Shown here: one piece after another, positions 32,931-41,672 of the stretch
Numbering within the stretch: the first letter of the stretch is position 1
Layout: each line of letters starts with the position of its first letter
Assembly: GCA_018667915.1 (NCBI GenBank)
Contig: JABIRI010000225.1
Coordinates: forward strand, 1-42,531
From: Opitutaceae bacterium
GTDB lineage: Bacteria; Verrucomicrobiota; Verrucomicrobiia; Opitutales; Opitutaceae
Length of the DNA: 42,531 nucleotides
Direction of reading: 5' to 3'
Program-made: the position numbers and the translations under genes
The notes under the pieces: generated by a model
Told to the model about the DNA's origin: nothing
Databases searched by the model: none
What the model saw: only the letters and a program-made list of their open reading frames with translations

Positions 32931-33043
32931 GCCACGCCACTGTTATTTTTTACCTCAAAAAGGCACAAAACCATCCCGGTGCGATGCGCCTATAGGCGCA
33001 CTATAACTGATTGAATTCAGGATTACGCCTTTGCGCCTTTTTG
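32931..33043. repeat. Dispersed intergenic repeat, copy 1
   Basis: A 71-bp segment (32931-33001) matches 33935-34006 in the same orientation with few differences and ends in a perfect 16-bp palindrome TGCGCCTATAGGCGCA (32985-33000). Outer arms CAAAAAGGCACAAA (32956-32969) and TTTGCGCCTTTTTG (33030-33043) are inverted with one mismatch, so the whole can fold into a nested hairpin. It lies between the convergent arsC and DUF1080 genes, where it could also stop transcription both ways. No coding sequence. Confidence 0.75.
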
Positions 33044-33067
33044 CGGCAAGGATTCCGTCGCTCCGAC

Positions 33068-33772
33068 CTAGGGCAACTCACGGACGAGCAGGTTGCGGAA
33101 GTCGATCGGCGAACCCTCCGATTCCAAACAAATGTGACCGGTGGTCGTATTTGAATTATTGCCGCCGGACACTTCTTTGCCGTTCACCCACAGTCGAATT
33201 TCACCGTTGATGCAGCGGATGTAATAGTGGTTCCACTCGCCGTGAGGCTTGGTGGTTTCGTGGGTCGGAAACGACCGCGTGCCGTTGGGAGAGATCGGCA
33301 GGAACGGATCGAACTTCGCTTTACCAACGCCGAAAACATCGCCGTGGCAGGTGAACCAGTCGGCCTTCCGGTCACCCTTCTTTTCATAGTTGGTTTTGTA
33401 GCCCAGATCGAGGACTTGGACTTCGATACCTTGAGGAAGACGGTCCTCGTTGGTGCCCTCTTGCATGGCTTTGATCACGTCGGGGTAGGCCCAAACAAAT
33501 ATACCGGAATTGCCCGCGGGTTTATTGTGCCGCCACTCCGCACTGAGCTCGAAGTTCGTATACAGCTTCTTCGTGGCAATCACACCGATGGGTTGCCCGG
33601 TGCAGGCCACGGAGTTGCCCTCCCAGGTCCACGTGTCGTCCCCGCAATTGACGTCCATGAAATCGGATGCGGTGAGTTTCTCCCAACCCGGCCCCGAACC
33701 GTCGATCACGGGCGTGGGTAATTCGGCAAATAAAGGAAACGCAAGGACAGCAAACAGGAGTAGTTTTTTCAT
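33068..33772 (-). CDS. Secreted DUF1080 (3-keto-disaccharide hydrolase-like) protein
   Basis: 234 residues from the ATG at 33772 (the frame runs on to 33832 without a signal). There is a typical signal peptide (MKKLLLFAVLAFPLFAELP). The DUF1080 concanavalin-like fold is seen from DGSGPGWEKLTASDFMDVNCGDDTWTW to the end, with the family blocks NFELSAEWRH, GNSGIFVWA, YKTNYEKKGDRKADW, EWNHYYIRCINGEIRLWVNGKEV and GHICLESEGSPIDFRNLLVREL. Members occur in large numbers in Planctomycetes and Verrucomicrobia and are linked to sugar or polysaccharide breakdown. The gene is alone, flanked on both sides by copies of the same intergenic repeat. Confidence 0.92.
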   Translation of the reverse strand: MKKLLLFAVLAFPLFAELPTPVIDGSGPGWEKLTASDFMDVNCGDDTWTWEGNSVACTGQPIGVIATKKLYTNFELSAEWRHNKPAGNSGIFVWAYPDVIKAMQEGTNEDRLPQGIEVQVLDLGYKTNYEKKGDRKADWFTCHGDVFGVGKAKFDPFLPISPNGTRSFPTHETTKPHGEWNHYYIRCINGEIRLWVNGKEVSGGNNSNTTTGHICLESEGSPIDFRNLLVRELP

Positions 33773-34163
33773 CGGGGAAAGACGCAGCAGGAGTGAAGCA
33801 TCGATCTCACGGCCATAGTGAAATTGGGTCAATCTCTACGGCCCGGCAGTCGGCCGATGGTTATACACCGAGTTCGCAAAGATCACTAAGCCACTCCACC
33901 GCTATTTTCACAGGAGGAAACAGAGCCAAGCAGAGCCACTCCCCTGCTGTTTTATCGCCGCAAAAATGCACAAGACCAACCCGGCGCGATGCGCCTATAG
34001 GCGCACAAATCCTGTCCGATGCCCATCCGACGATCTTTGTGACTTTTTGGGGCCAAAGGCTCGTCCCGTCGGCTGACGGATTTCCGCGTTTTCTGTGTGT
34101 TCCGTGGGCAAAAATAGCCGCTCCAAATCGTCCTTCGGAAATCGCGCGGCACAGCCGCGCTCC
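33773..34163. repeat. Gene-free gap holding repeat copy 2 and related fragments
   Basis: No credible gene in 391 bp. Copy 2 of the dispersed repeat spans 33935-34006 and includes the same perfect palindrome (33990-34005). Imperfect outer arms are CAAAAATGCACAAG (33961-33974) and CTTTGTGACTTTTTG (34035-34049). A partial extra copy of its left end (GCCACTCCACCGCTATTTTCAC) lies near 33895-33916. A separate segment, TCTGTGTGTTCCGTGGGCAA near 34094-34113, recurs at 36632-36652 in slightly different form. Confidence 0.7.
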
Positions 34164-36290
34164 CTACGCTTCTTCGCCGATGCCGAGGACTTTGGTGACT
34201 TTGCGCACCGGATATTTGGTGACCGTTACGCCTTTGGCTCCACGGGTGCCGACCTTGGCTTCCGTCAGATCGTATTCGAAGTCCTTCACGCGGGCTTTGC
34301 AGCGGCCACTCAACTGTATGCGCAACAAATCAGGCATCGCTTCTTCATTCTTGGTGGCATCGAAGTAAACGACTTTGGAACCTTCGCTGGCAGTCAGCGA
34401 ATACAGTTTGTCCCGCGTAACTCCACCGACGGTGAAACGCTTGGCGAAACATTTGCCGGATTTCTTGTCCTGATAAAGCAACGTATAGAACTCAGGCGGG
34501 CCGTCTTTCTTGAAGACCGAAACGTGCAAAATATTTCGACCCATGAAGACCTTGTCCGCAATCTTGGTGACCTTGAGTGAGCCGTCACCCATGATGCAGA
34601 GAATCATATCGATCTCGCTGACTTCCGTAACGAACTCGTGTTGTCGCCAATTGCGGCCGATGAATCCACCTTCGCGATCCACGTAGAGGCGTTGGTTGGT
34701 GGCCACGACTTTGGCGACGTTGATCTGCTCAATCTCGTCAAAGGAAGTGCGGCGTTTACGGCCCTTGCCGTATTTGGTCTGCAACGTCTCGAACCAATTG
34801 ATGGCATAGTCGACGAGGTGCTTCAGGTCATGCTGAACTGCTTTGATGTCCTCTTCGATCTTCTTGATCTTCTCGTCGGCCTTGAACCGGTTGTAGGCGG
34901 ATATCCGCTTGATGCGAATTTCGGTGAGGCGGGTAATGTCCTCGTCGGTCACCGCTCGTTTGAGGCGCTCCAAGAACGGCGCCAATCCCGTGCGAATCTC
35001 TTCGAGCACGTTTTCCCACGTCTTGGATTTCTCGATCCGTCGATAGATACGCTCTTCGATGAAAATACGTTCGAGTGAATCCCAATGCCACTGTTGTTCG
35101 AGTTCACCGAGTTTGATTTCGAGCTCAAGCTTGAGCAGATCCACCGTGCGGTCCGTGGAGCGTTTGAGAATTTCCGAAACCCCGATAAAGACAGGACGAT
35201 CGCGGCCCTCGTGCGTCTCGATGGTGCAGGCCGATGGTGAGATCGACATTTGGCAATTGGTGAAAGCGTAAAGCTGCTGTTTGACCTTCTTCGGGTCGGC
35301 GCCCTGCGGCAGGTGCACGATGATCTCAACCTTGTCGGCGGTATTGTCGTCGACGTGCTTGATCTTGAGTTTGCCCTTATTATTGGCGGCGATGATCGAA
35401 TCGATGAGCGAGGTCGTGGTGGTGCCATGGGCGAGCTCGGTGATCGCGAGCAGGTATTTGGTTTCACCGGGCTTGATCGTCGCGCGAACCTTCACCTTAC
35501 CACCGCGCTTGCCGTCGTTGTAATCGGAGAAGTCAGCCGTGCCACCCGACGGGAAATCAGGACGGATGCGGAAGGTTTTCCCTTGGAGGTAATTGATCGA
35601 GGCGCGGCACAGATCGTTGAAGTTATGCGGCAGGATTTTGGTCGAAAGACCCACCGCGATACCTTCGGCACCTTCCAGGAGCACGAGAGGAAATTTAGCC
35701 GGTAACGTGATAGGCTCCTTAGCGCGGCCGTCGTAGCTCTGCTGCCACTCCGTCGTCTTCGGATTGAAGAGCACATCGCGCGCAAAGGGAGTGAGGCGCG
35801 CCTCGATGTAACGGGCGGCCGCCGCGCCATCACCCGTGAGCGTATTGCCAAAATTCCCTTGTGGCTCGATCAGGTAGCTACGTTGGGCGATGCCCACCAG
35901 TGCGGCTTCGATGGAGGCGTCACCATGCGGGTGAAATGCCATGGTGGCACCGACGATGTTGGCGACTTTGTGGAATCGGCCGTCGTCCTTGGTGAAGAGG
36001 GTATGGAGGATGCGTCGCTGCACCGGCTTGAGCCCGTCATGCAAATGAGGCACCGCCCGATCAAGAATCACATAACTCGCGTATTCGAGGAACCAGTCGC
36101 GATAGGCGCCTTCCAGCGGAGCTTCACCCGCTGTTTCTTCCGCCACGACCTCTCCCGCAGGAAGATTCTCGTCCGCCTCAGCGGCAGAGGAAACAGGCGG
36201 CGGAGTGGACTCCACCGGAGACTCCTTCGCTGCTTTGGCGTCAAATAACAGTTCGTCTTGGTCGTCTTCGGGTTTTTTGCGTTTGGGCAT
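34164..36290 (-). CDS. parC: DNA topoisomerase IV subunit A (Bacteroidetes-type ParC)
   Basis: 708 residues from the ATG at 36290 (the frame extends to 36407 with no support). An acidic low-complexity extension of about 58 residues precedes the type IIA core beginning YRDWFLEYASYVILDRAVPHLHDGLKPVQRR. The catalytic tyrosine is Tyr161 in AAARYIEARL with Arg160 before it. The core then follows ParC of Bacteroidetes closely (NPKTTEWQQSYDGR, EGAEGIAVGLSTKILPHNFNDL). The C-terminal domain is shorter than that of GyrA, with no GyrA box seen. It decatenates chromosomes together with ParE, which is not in the window. In the quinolone region HPHGDAS the usual Ser is Ala125, and the acidic position four residues on is also Ala. 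Confidence 0.92.
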   Translation of the reverse strand: MPKRKKPEDDQDELLFDAKAAKESPVESTPPPVSSAAEADENLPAGEVVAEETAGEAPLEGAYRDWFLEYASYVILDRAVPHLHDGLKPVQRRILHTLFTKDDGRFHKVANIVGATMAFHPHGDASIEAALVGIAQRSYLIEPQGNFGNTLTGDGAAAARYIEARLTPFARDVLFNPKTTEWQQSYDGRAKEPITLPAKFPLVLLEGAEGIAVGLSTKILPHNFNDLCRASINYLQGKTFRIRPDFPSGGTADFSDYNDGKRGGKVKVRATIKPGETKYLLAITELAHGTTTTSLIDSIIAANNKGKLKIKHVDDNTADKVEIIVHLPQGADPKKVKQQLYAFTNCQMSISPSACTIETHEGRDRPVFIGVSEILKRSTDRTVDLLKLELEIKLGELEQQWHWDSLERIFIEERIYRRIEKSKTWENVLEEIRTGLAPFLERLKRAVTDEDITRLTEIRIKRISAYNRFKADEKIKKIEEDIKAVQHDLKHLVDYAINWFETLQTKYGKGRKRRTSFDEIEQINVAKVVATNQRLYVDREGGFIGRNWRQHEFVTEVSEIDMILCIMGDGSLKVTKIADKVFMGRNILHVSVFKKDGPPEFYTLLYQDKKSGKCFAKRFTVGGVTRDKLYSLTASEGSKVVYFDATKNEEAMPDLLRIQLSGRCKARVKDFEYDLTEAKVGTRGAKGVTVTKYPVRKVTKVLGIGEEA

Positions 36291-36658
36291 TCGCGGTCTC
36301 GAAATGGGCAGTAAATAGGATCGAAAGGAAGAGCAGAATCGGTCGCCCGATCCGGGGCAAGCCCACTCATGATGAATTGCAAAATTACGGGTCCACGCCC
36401 CCGACATTCTTCACCCCAAGTTTACCCGCCTTCGGCGGCTCCAGAGGCGACGAGGGATCAAAAAAACCACACCTCCGCTGGTTATTTACCACGAAGGGAC
36501 ACGAACGTTCACCATTCGTTAATGCACCGGAAGCACATCAACCCCCCAAACAAACCCTGTATGGGTTGCGTCGCGTAACGGTGATGGAGGCATTCGTGCT
36601 TAAAGAAAACCAACCCCGCGGATCTACTGTTTCGGTGTGTTCCGTGGGTAAACCCCGA
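36291..36658. repeat. Gene-free gap with diverged repeat fragments
   Basis: No gene is supported in 368 bp. A small hairpin CCGCC-TTC-GGCGG lies at 36426-36438. A segment near 36468-36500 (CCACACCTCCGCTGGTTATTTACCACGAAGG, split here only as a consensus) resembles the left end of the dispersed repeat near 32932. A segment at 36632-36652 (CGGTGTGTTCCGTGGGTAAA) matches 34094-34113 closely. These look like decayed members of intergenic repeat families common in this group of genomes. Confidence 0.55.
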
Positions 36659-37948
36659 TCAAAGTTCCGCTTTTTCCGCTACCCGAGCGTGCACCCGTAG
36701 CCACTCCACGGCGGCATCGAGATCAGCGTCATATCCTTCGCGGATATCAGACAAACTTCGTTCAATCTCCACATCCGGCTCCACCCCGTTCCCTTCGAGA
36801 CGCGATCCATCGAGCGTTTGAAAATCATGCAGGCCGATCTGAATTTCACCTCCGTCACTCAAACGAAATTTACGGCTGGCGATCACCACGCCCGCGGTTG
36901 AACGACCGATCAAAGTCGCCCGCTCGTAGTGTTTGAGGACTTGAGCAAAAATTTCCGCCGAACTCGCCGAACCTCCCCCAATCAAAGCGACGACCGGGCC
37001 ATCATAACCCACTCCACTGCGCCACGCCGACTTCTCATCATCACGTTTCCCGGCCCGAGAAACAAACGCACCGTAGGACACCCGTTCTTCAAAAAAATCA
37101 TTCATCACGTGTTCGAGCGAAGAAACCGAACCTCCTCCATTATTACGGAGATCGAGAATTATGCCCGGTGCATCACGATGCTTAGCCAATCGTTCGCCCA
37201 GCCATTTATGGTATTCCGATTCGAACTCATCGAAACGCAGGTAGATCCACCCTTCGGCCGAATGCCTCTCCTCCGGAGGCATCCAATCCGGCAGCGTGCG
37301 AGCCAACAGAGGAATTGCGCGCTCCTTGCCCTCGGCATCCTCAAACAACCACGTATACGTCTCACCCGGAATACTCTCAAAACTGATTCGATCCTCCGCC
37401 AAAGTCTCTCCATCACGCGACAAGGCGATCCAACCCGGCTTGATCTCTGACTCCGCAGCCGCGCTCCCGGGCCGTAACTCGGTGATGATCCATTGGCCTT
37501 CCAGTCGCTCCAAGTTGAGCCCGACAAACGCACGTTCTTCGCGGTAGTCTTCCCACGCCTCCCGTGGGGTCATGGCACCCGTATGGCCATCGTCGAGTTC
37601 CCCGAGCATATCATTGATGACCTCATAAAGGTCCTCCCGGGAACCTTCCGCTCCCGCCTCATCCGCGTAGCGTTCATACGCCGTGGCCCAATCGGCTCCA
37701 TTAAATTCCGGATCGTAGAAGCGTTTGTTCACGAGCTTCCATGCCTCCATCAAAATCTTCTGTTGAGCCTTCGCCCGAGCCATTGTGCTGGCGTAAATGG
37801 GCTCAGTCGGAGCCGAGTTGCGTGGCAACGAACAGCCGCCCAAGAAGAGCAACGCGCCCAGCAGGGCACGGCCAAACAGACTACGGAAGGTGGGTCGAGA
37901 TACAGTCAAAGTAAGGGTGGAAGGGTGAACCTGCCAGAGCCCACCCAT
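36659..37948 (-). CDS. S41-family peptidase, probable lipoprotein
   Basis: 429 residues from the ATG at 37948; other Met codons lie farther upstream but overlap the divergent gene. The signal ends ALLFLGGC, giving a lipoprotein. The N-terminal helical domain contains ELDDGHTGAMTP, the S41 entry motif. A PDZ-like central part and the protease core follow, with IILDLRNNGGGSVSSLE and the nucleophile in GGGSASSAEIFAQVL. The Lys of CtpA-type enzymes (TFGKG) is not present; the site reads RSTAGVVIASRKF, as in the tricorn/IRBP-like branch. It probably acts in the periplasm. It is divergent from a small secreted protein gene. Confidence 0.88.
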   Translation of the reverse strand: MGGLWQVHPSTLTLTVSRPTFRSLFGRALLGALLFLGGCSLPRNSAPTEPIYASTMARAKAQQKILMEAWKLVNKRFYDPEFNGADWATAYERYADEAGAEGSREDLYEVINDMLGELDDGHTGAMTPREAWEDYREERAFVGLNLERLEGQWIITELRPGSAAAESEIKPGWIALSRDGETLAEDRISFESIPGETYTWLFEDAEGKERAIPLLARTLPDWMPPEERHSAEGWIYLRFDEFESEYHKWLGERLAKHRDAPGIILDLRNNGGGSVSSLEHVMNDFFEERVSYGAFVSRAGKRDDEKSAWRSGVGYDGPVVALIGGGSASSAEIFAQVLKHYERATLIGRSTAGVVIASRKFRLSDGGEIQIGLHDFQTLDGSRLEGNGVEPDVEIERSLSDIREGYDADLDAAVEWLRVHARVAEKAEL

Positions 37949-38018
37949 CGCCGACAATAGCCAATATCTCGACAATCGAAGGGCATTCTGGGAACCTATG
38001 ACACCCCTACCTCGTCCC

Positions 38019-38396
38019 ATGTTCACCCGAATGTCTCCGTATCTTCTGATAGTCCTCTGCTCACAGTTGACGTCTTCCGCCTTCTTCGAAGATGCCTGCT
38101 GCACCGAGGAGGTCTGCGAACACCAATCCAAGCAGACCCCGCGATTCCAGACGGTGCAGGAGGTGGTGGATCACATTATTTCGGTCGCGCCACCCCAACA
38201 TTTGAAAACCCTCGGGCAACAGTCACGGTCCGAATTCCTTGGGATGCATTTCAAGTTGGATGAGGCTTTCGACCAACGGCTCGGGCTCAAAGATGGCAAT
38301 CAGGCTCTCCTCGACGACGCCGGCGCCAAAGGCCACCGCCGCGCCTGGCGCAACATCCGCATCGCCCTCTGGGAAAAACTACAAGAGTTGGAGTAA
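38019..38396 (+). CDS. Small exported protein of unknown function
   Basis: 125 residues from the ATG at 38019, which places a signal peptide at the N-terminus (SPYLLIVLCSQLTSSA); an in-frame ATG at 37998 is an alternative. The mature part has an early Cys cluster (DACCTEEVCEH) and a helical C-terminal half (FQTVQEVVDHIISVAPPQHL to AWRNIRIALWEKLQELE). I do not recognise the family with confidence. It is divergent from the S41 gene and lies 27 bases before the sulfatase gene, so it may share its transcript. Confidence 0.65.
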   Translation: MFTRMSPYLLIVLCSQLTSSAFFEDACCTEEVCEHQSKQTPRFQTVQEVVDHIISVAPPQHLKTLGQQSRSEFLGMHFKLDEAFDQRLGLKDGNQALLDDAGAKGHRRAWRNIRIALWEKLQELE

Positions 38397-38423
38397 TCCG
38401 CCCGACACATTCCCCGCACTCTC

Positions 38424-39860
38424 ATGATACCCCGCCCTTCTCTTTCCCTCCTCGCAGCTCTCTTTGGACTGAATGGGCTGATCACTTCCGCCGAACAACC
38501 GCGTTACAACGTGCTGTTCATCATCTCGGATGATCTGACCTACACGGCACTCTCATGTTACGGAAACACGGTTGTCCAAACGCCCAACATCGATCGATTG
38601 GCGAATCGCGGCGTGCGGTTTACGAAAGCCTATTGCCAAGGCACCTACTGCGGCCCCTCCCGCGCTTCTTTCATGTCGGGCTACTACCCACACGCCACCG
38701 GCGCGTTGGGCTATCACAATCCACGGCCTCAGATCGGCGACCGGCCCATGTGGTCGGAGCATTTTAAAGACAACGGCTACTACGCGGCCCGCGTGAGTAA
38801 GATCTTTCACATGGGCGTGCCGGGAGGCATCGAAGAAGGCGGCCACGGCGCGGACGACGAGCGATCATGGACCGAGCGCTTCAACAGTCCCGGCCCCGAA
38901 TGGGCGGCCCCCGGAGACGGCGAAACGCTGGAGTCGAATCCGGATGGCAAGAAGCCCGCCGTCGGAGGCAACACCTTTGTCGTCGTCGAAGCTGATGGAG
39001 ATGACCTCGTGCACTCCGACGGAAAGACCGCGGCCAAAGCGGTTGAGCTGATCCGCCAAAAACGTGATCAACCGTTTTGGCTGGGCGTCGGATTCGTCCG
39101 CCCTCACGTGCCGTTTGTCGCGCCACGCAGTTATTACCCGCCGTTTAAACCTTACGAAAAAATGGTGCTGCCGCCCAAGATTCCCGGCAATTGGGACGAT
39201 ATTCCCAAGGCGGCCATCAACTACAAAACGAGTGAGAACATGCAGATGGATATTCGCCGTCAAAAGAAGGCCATGGGCGGTTACTACGCCTCTGTCGCCT
39301 ACATGGACGCTCAAGTGGGGAAAGTCCTCAATGCTCTCGATGAAGAAGGTCTCACCGATAAGACGATCATCATCTTCACGAGCGATCACGGCTACCATCT
39401 CGGCGAACACGACTTTTGGGCCAAGGTGAGCCTGCGCGACGAATCTGCCGGCGTGCCCCTGATCGTTTGTGTGCCCGGCAAGAAACCCGCCGTCAGCGAT
39501 TCCCTGGTCGAGCTCCTGGACCTCTACCCGACCATCGCCGAACTCTGTGGACTGGAGATACCGGAAAACATCCAAGGCAAAAGCATCGTAAAGTTACTCG
39601 ACGAACCGGAACTCGAAGTGCGGGACACCGCGTTCACGGTGGCGCCCATGCGCAAAGGTTTTCTCCTCCGCGAAGAACGTTACGCCTACATGCAATACGG
39701 GGAAGATGCCGCCGGAGGCATCGAACTCTTCGACACTCAAAACGACCCGCAGCAATACACCAACCTCGTCGACGACCCGGCCCACGCCGCCACCGTCGCC
39801 CGCTTCAAAACCAAACTAGCCACCAAACTCCGCGACGTCCGCAACAACGATTTGCCGTGA
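38424..39860 (+). CDS. Secreted sulfatase, iduronate-2-sulfatase-like (S1 family)
   Basis: 478 residues with a signal peptide (about 1-23). The metal-binding DD pair is at 36-37. The sulfatase signature is CGPSRASFMSG, with Cys76 as the residue to be converted to formylglycine (CxPxR type). Later come VGFVRPHVPFVAP and the metal motif FTSDHGYHLGEHDFW. These features match the iduronate-2-sulfatase-like S1_7 group. It removes sulfate esters from sulfated polysaccharides such as algal or animal glycans, in the periplasm or outside the cell. It needs a formylglycine-generating enzyme or an anaerobic equivalent, which is not in this window. Its neighbours do not show a full polysaccharide-use locus. 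Confidence 0.92.
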   Translation: MIPRPSLSLLAALFGLNGLITSAEQPRYNVLFIISDDLTYTALSCYGNTVVQTPNIDRLANRGVRFTKAYCQGTYCGPSRASFMSGYYPHATGALGYHNPRPQIGDRPMWSEHFKDNGYYAARVSKIFHMGVPGGIEEGGHGADDERSWTERFNSPGPEWAAPGDGETLESNPDGKKPAVGGNTFVVVEADGDDLVHSDGKTAAKAVELIRQKRDQPFWLGVGFVRPHVPFVAPRSYYPPFKPYEKMVLPPKIPGNWDDIPKAAINYKTSENMQMDIRRQKKAMGGYYASVAYMDAQVGKVLNALDEEGLTDKTIIIFTSDHGYHLGEHDFWAKVSLRDESAGVPLIVCVPGKKPAVSDSLVELLDLYPTIAELCGLEIPENIQGKSIVKLLDEPELEVRDTAFTVAPMRKGFLLREERYAYMQYGEDAAGGIELFDTQNDPQQYTNLVDDPAHAATVARFKTKLATKLRDVRNNDLP

Positions 39861-39868
39861 GCGCATGA

Positions 39869-39886
39869 GCGTGATTGGCTTCACGC
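39869..39886. other. Short hairpin between convergent genes
   Basis: Perfect 6-bp arms GCGTGA/TCACGC with a 6-base loop in the 35-bp gap between the sulfatase gene and the thioredoxin-fold gene. No T-run is present; a weak bidirectional terminator is possible. Confidence 0.3.
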
Positions 39887-39895
39887 ACGCCCTGC

Positions 39896-41089
39896 CTATT
39901 TCACGTAGTGTCGAGTGAGCGTTTCGAGGATTTTGTTACGCACCACTTCGGGGTCGATCTTACCGAGTTTGCGGTAGAGCACGTTGCCCTTTTGATCGAC
40001 CAAAATGGAGTAAGGAATCGGCCCCGGCCAATCGGGATCCAAGACTTCAGCTAAATCGTCCACGCTGGAGCCGGTGTAAATGTAGTTATTGGTCGTGCGA
40101 CCTTCTTTGGCCACCGACTTGCTCAGCTTATCGCTCATCACGGCGCGGTGTTTGCTGAGGAACTGACGCGCCCGTTCCTGATGCGAGAGTTGGTCCAAGC
40201 TGATCGTGACCAACTCGAATTCCCGGCGGCTGAACTTGCGGGCGATGGCGGTGAGATCAGGAAATTCTTCAACGCAAGGACCGCACCAGGTCGCCCAGAC
40301 GTTGATCAGGCGGAGTTTCTCCGTGCCGTTGGCCCGGAGAGCAGCGACGCCCTCGGCATCAATCTGTTCAAGCGTGGCTTCCCTCCCCTGCCACTCTTTC
40401 TCTTCCTCCATGACATGCAGACTGCGCTCACGCCATTTCGTAGAGCAACCATGCGGCCGGGTCGTTTCCACCGGCACAGGTTTGCCGGCTAAAATTGCTT
40501 CCACTGCGTTCCGGGCATCGGGGGATTTGACCGTGGCGGGGTCCGCAAACCGCGAATCATCGAACCGGCCATTGTAGCGGAGTTTTCGATCACGATCGAA
40601 GATCAACACATGCGGGGTCGCCAAGCAGCCGTAGGCCCGCGCAACCTTTTGTTCATCGCCGTCGTAGAGAAAAGGAAACGTCCAACCGTAGTCTTCGGCG
40701 TAACGTTTCGAATCGACGAAAGTTTCTTCGTAGTCGGTATGGCCAAACTCATCCGGCCGCAGCCCCGAGGAGTGGTTGGGATTGATCGCGACAAACTTGA
40801 AGCTCTGGTTACTAAAATCTTCCACAAACTGCAACATACGCCCCATCGCGCCGTGGGAAGTCGGACAATGCGTGCCCGTGAAGTAGACTACGAGAACATC
40901 CGTGCCGCCAAAATCATCGAGCGTGTAGGTTTTCCCATCCGTCCCGGGCAACGAAAAATCGGGGGCGGCATCACCAATCGCCAAATTTGTAAACCCATCG
41001 GGCAAATCCTTGGGACTGACGGCGTGTAGTCCGATGGCTGTAATACCAATAACCAAAAAGAGAATGAGGTAAAAGCTGAGACGTTTCAT
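39896..41089 (-). CDS. Exported protein with two thioredoxin-fold domains (redoxin plus TlpA-like)
   Basis: 397 residues with an N-terminal signal or anchor (about 4-24). The first domain (about 35-200) is AhpC/TSA-redoxin-like: [22 protein letters not shown], then the active-site stretch [13 protein letters not shown] with one Cys in a CPTS motif. The second domain (about 230-395) is TlpA/ResA-like, with [18 protein letters not shown] carrying the redox pair WCGPC and cis-Pro region [17 protein letters not shown]. Such fusions are frequent in Planctomycetes and Verrucomicrobia. A role in periplasmic thiol exchange or peroxide reduction is likely. It converges with the sulfatase gene and is divergent from a GNAT gene. 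Confidence 0.88.
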   Translation of the reverse strand: MKRLSFYLILFLVIGITAIGLHAVSPKDLPDGFTNLAIGDAAPDFSLPGTDGKTYTLDDFGGTDVLVVYFTGTHCPTSHGAMGRMLQFVEDFSNQSFKFVAINPNHSSGLRPDEFGHTDYEETFVDSKRYAEDYGWTFPFLYDGDEQKVARAYGCLATPHVLIFDRDRKLRYNGRFDDSRFADPATVKSPDARNAVEAILAGKPVPVETTRPHGCSTKWRERSLHVMEEEKEWQGREATLEQIDAEGVAALRANGTEKLRLINVWATWCGPCVEEFPDLTAIARKFSRREFELVTISLDQLSHQERARQFLSKHRAVMSDKLSKSVAKEGRTTNNYIYTGSSVDDLAEVLDPDWPGPIPYSILVDQKGNVLYRKLGKIDPEVVRNKILETLTRHYVK

Positions 41090-41165
41090 GGGGATAGAGT
41101 TGAGGGGAGCAACTTTGTGATCATTCTCTCATTTTTACGGTGAAAGCAACAACCCAGAGATCCAA

Positions 41166-41633
41166 ATGTTAACCGTCCGCGTTGACGATTTATCGGGACC
41201 GGAAGTGTCCGCTCTATTGACTGAACATCTGGCTGACGTGCGGAGCATTTCTCCCCTCGAAAGCGTTCACGCGCTCGATTTAACCCGTCTCCGTCATCCC
41301 GACGTCACGTGCTGGACCGTCTGGGCGGGCTCTGCCCTGGCGGGGTGCGGCGCCTTGCGGGAGCTCACGTCCCGGCACGGCGAGATAAAATCAATGCGCA
41401 CCGCGCAAGCATTTCGACGCCGCGGCGTCGGTAAGCACATGCTCGATCACCTCTTAGCCACAGCCCAACAAAGACGCTACGAAAGGCTGAGTCTGGAAAC
41501 GGGATCACAACCCGAGTTTGAACCCGCCCGGCGACTTTATACGGCAGCGGGCTTTACGGAATGTCCGCCGTTTGGTGACTATCGGGAGGATCCGAACAGT
41601 ATTTTTATGACACTGCGTTTGGGCGCGGAGTGA
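41166..41633 (+). CDS. GNAT-family N-acetyltransferase
   Basis: 155 residues with the acetyl-CoA site in EIKSMRTAQAFRRRGVGKHMLDHLLATAQ (RRGVGK) and the later motif-B block YERLSLETGSQPEFEPARRLYTAAGFTECPPFGDY. The overall pattern matches the YsnE/PA4534-like group of small acetyltransferases whose substrates are largely unknown. The ATG at 41166 follows ccaa with no ribosome-binding site. It is divergent from the thioredoxin-fold gene and converges with pilT. Confidence 0.85.
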   Translation: MLTVRVDDLSGPEVSALLTEHLADVRSISPLESVHALDLTRLRHPDVTCWTVWAGSALAGCGALRELTSRHGEIKSMRTAQAFRRRGVGKHMLDHLLATAQQRRYERLSLETGSQPEFEPARRLYTAAGFTECPPFGDYREDPNSIFMTLRLGAE

Positions 41634-41672
41634 ACCACGCCACTGCGGACCGGGCGGAGCCGATCCCTCCCT

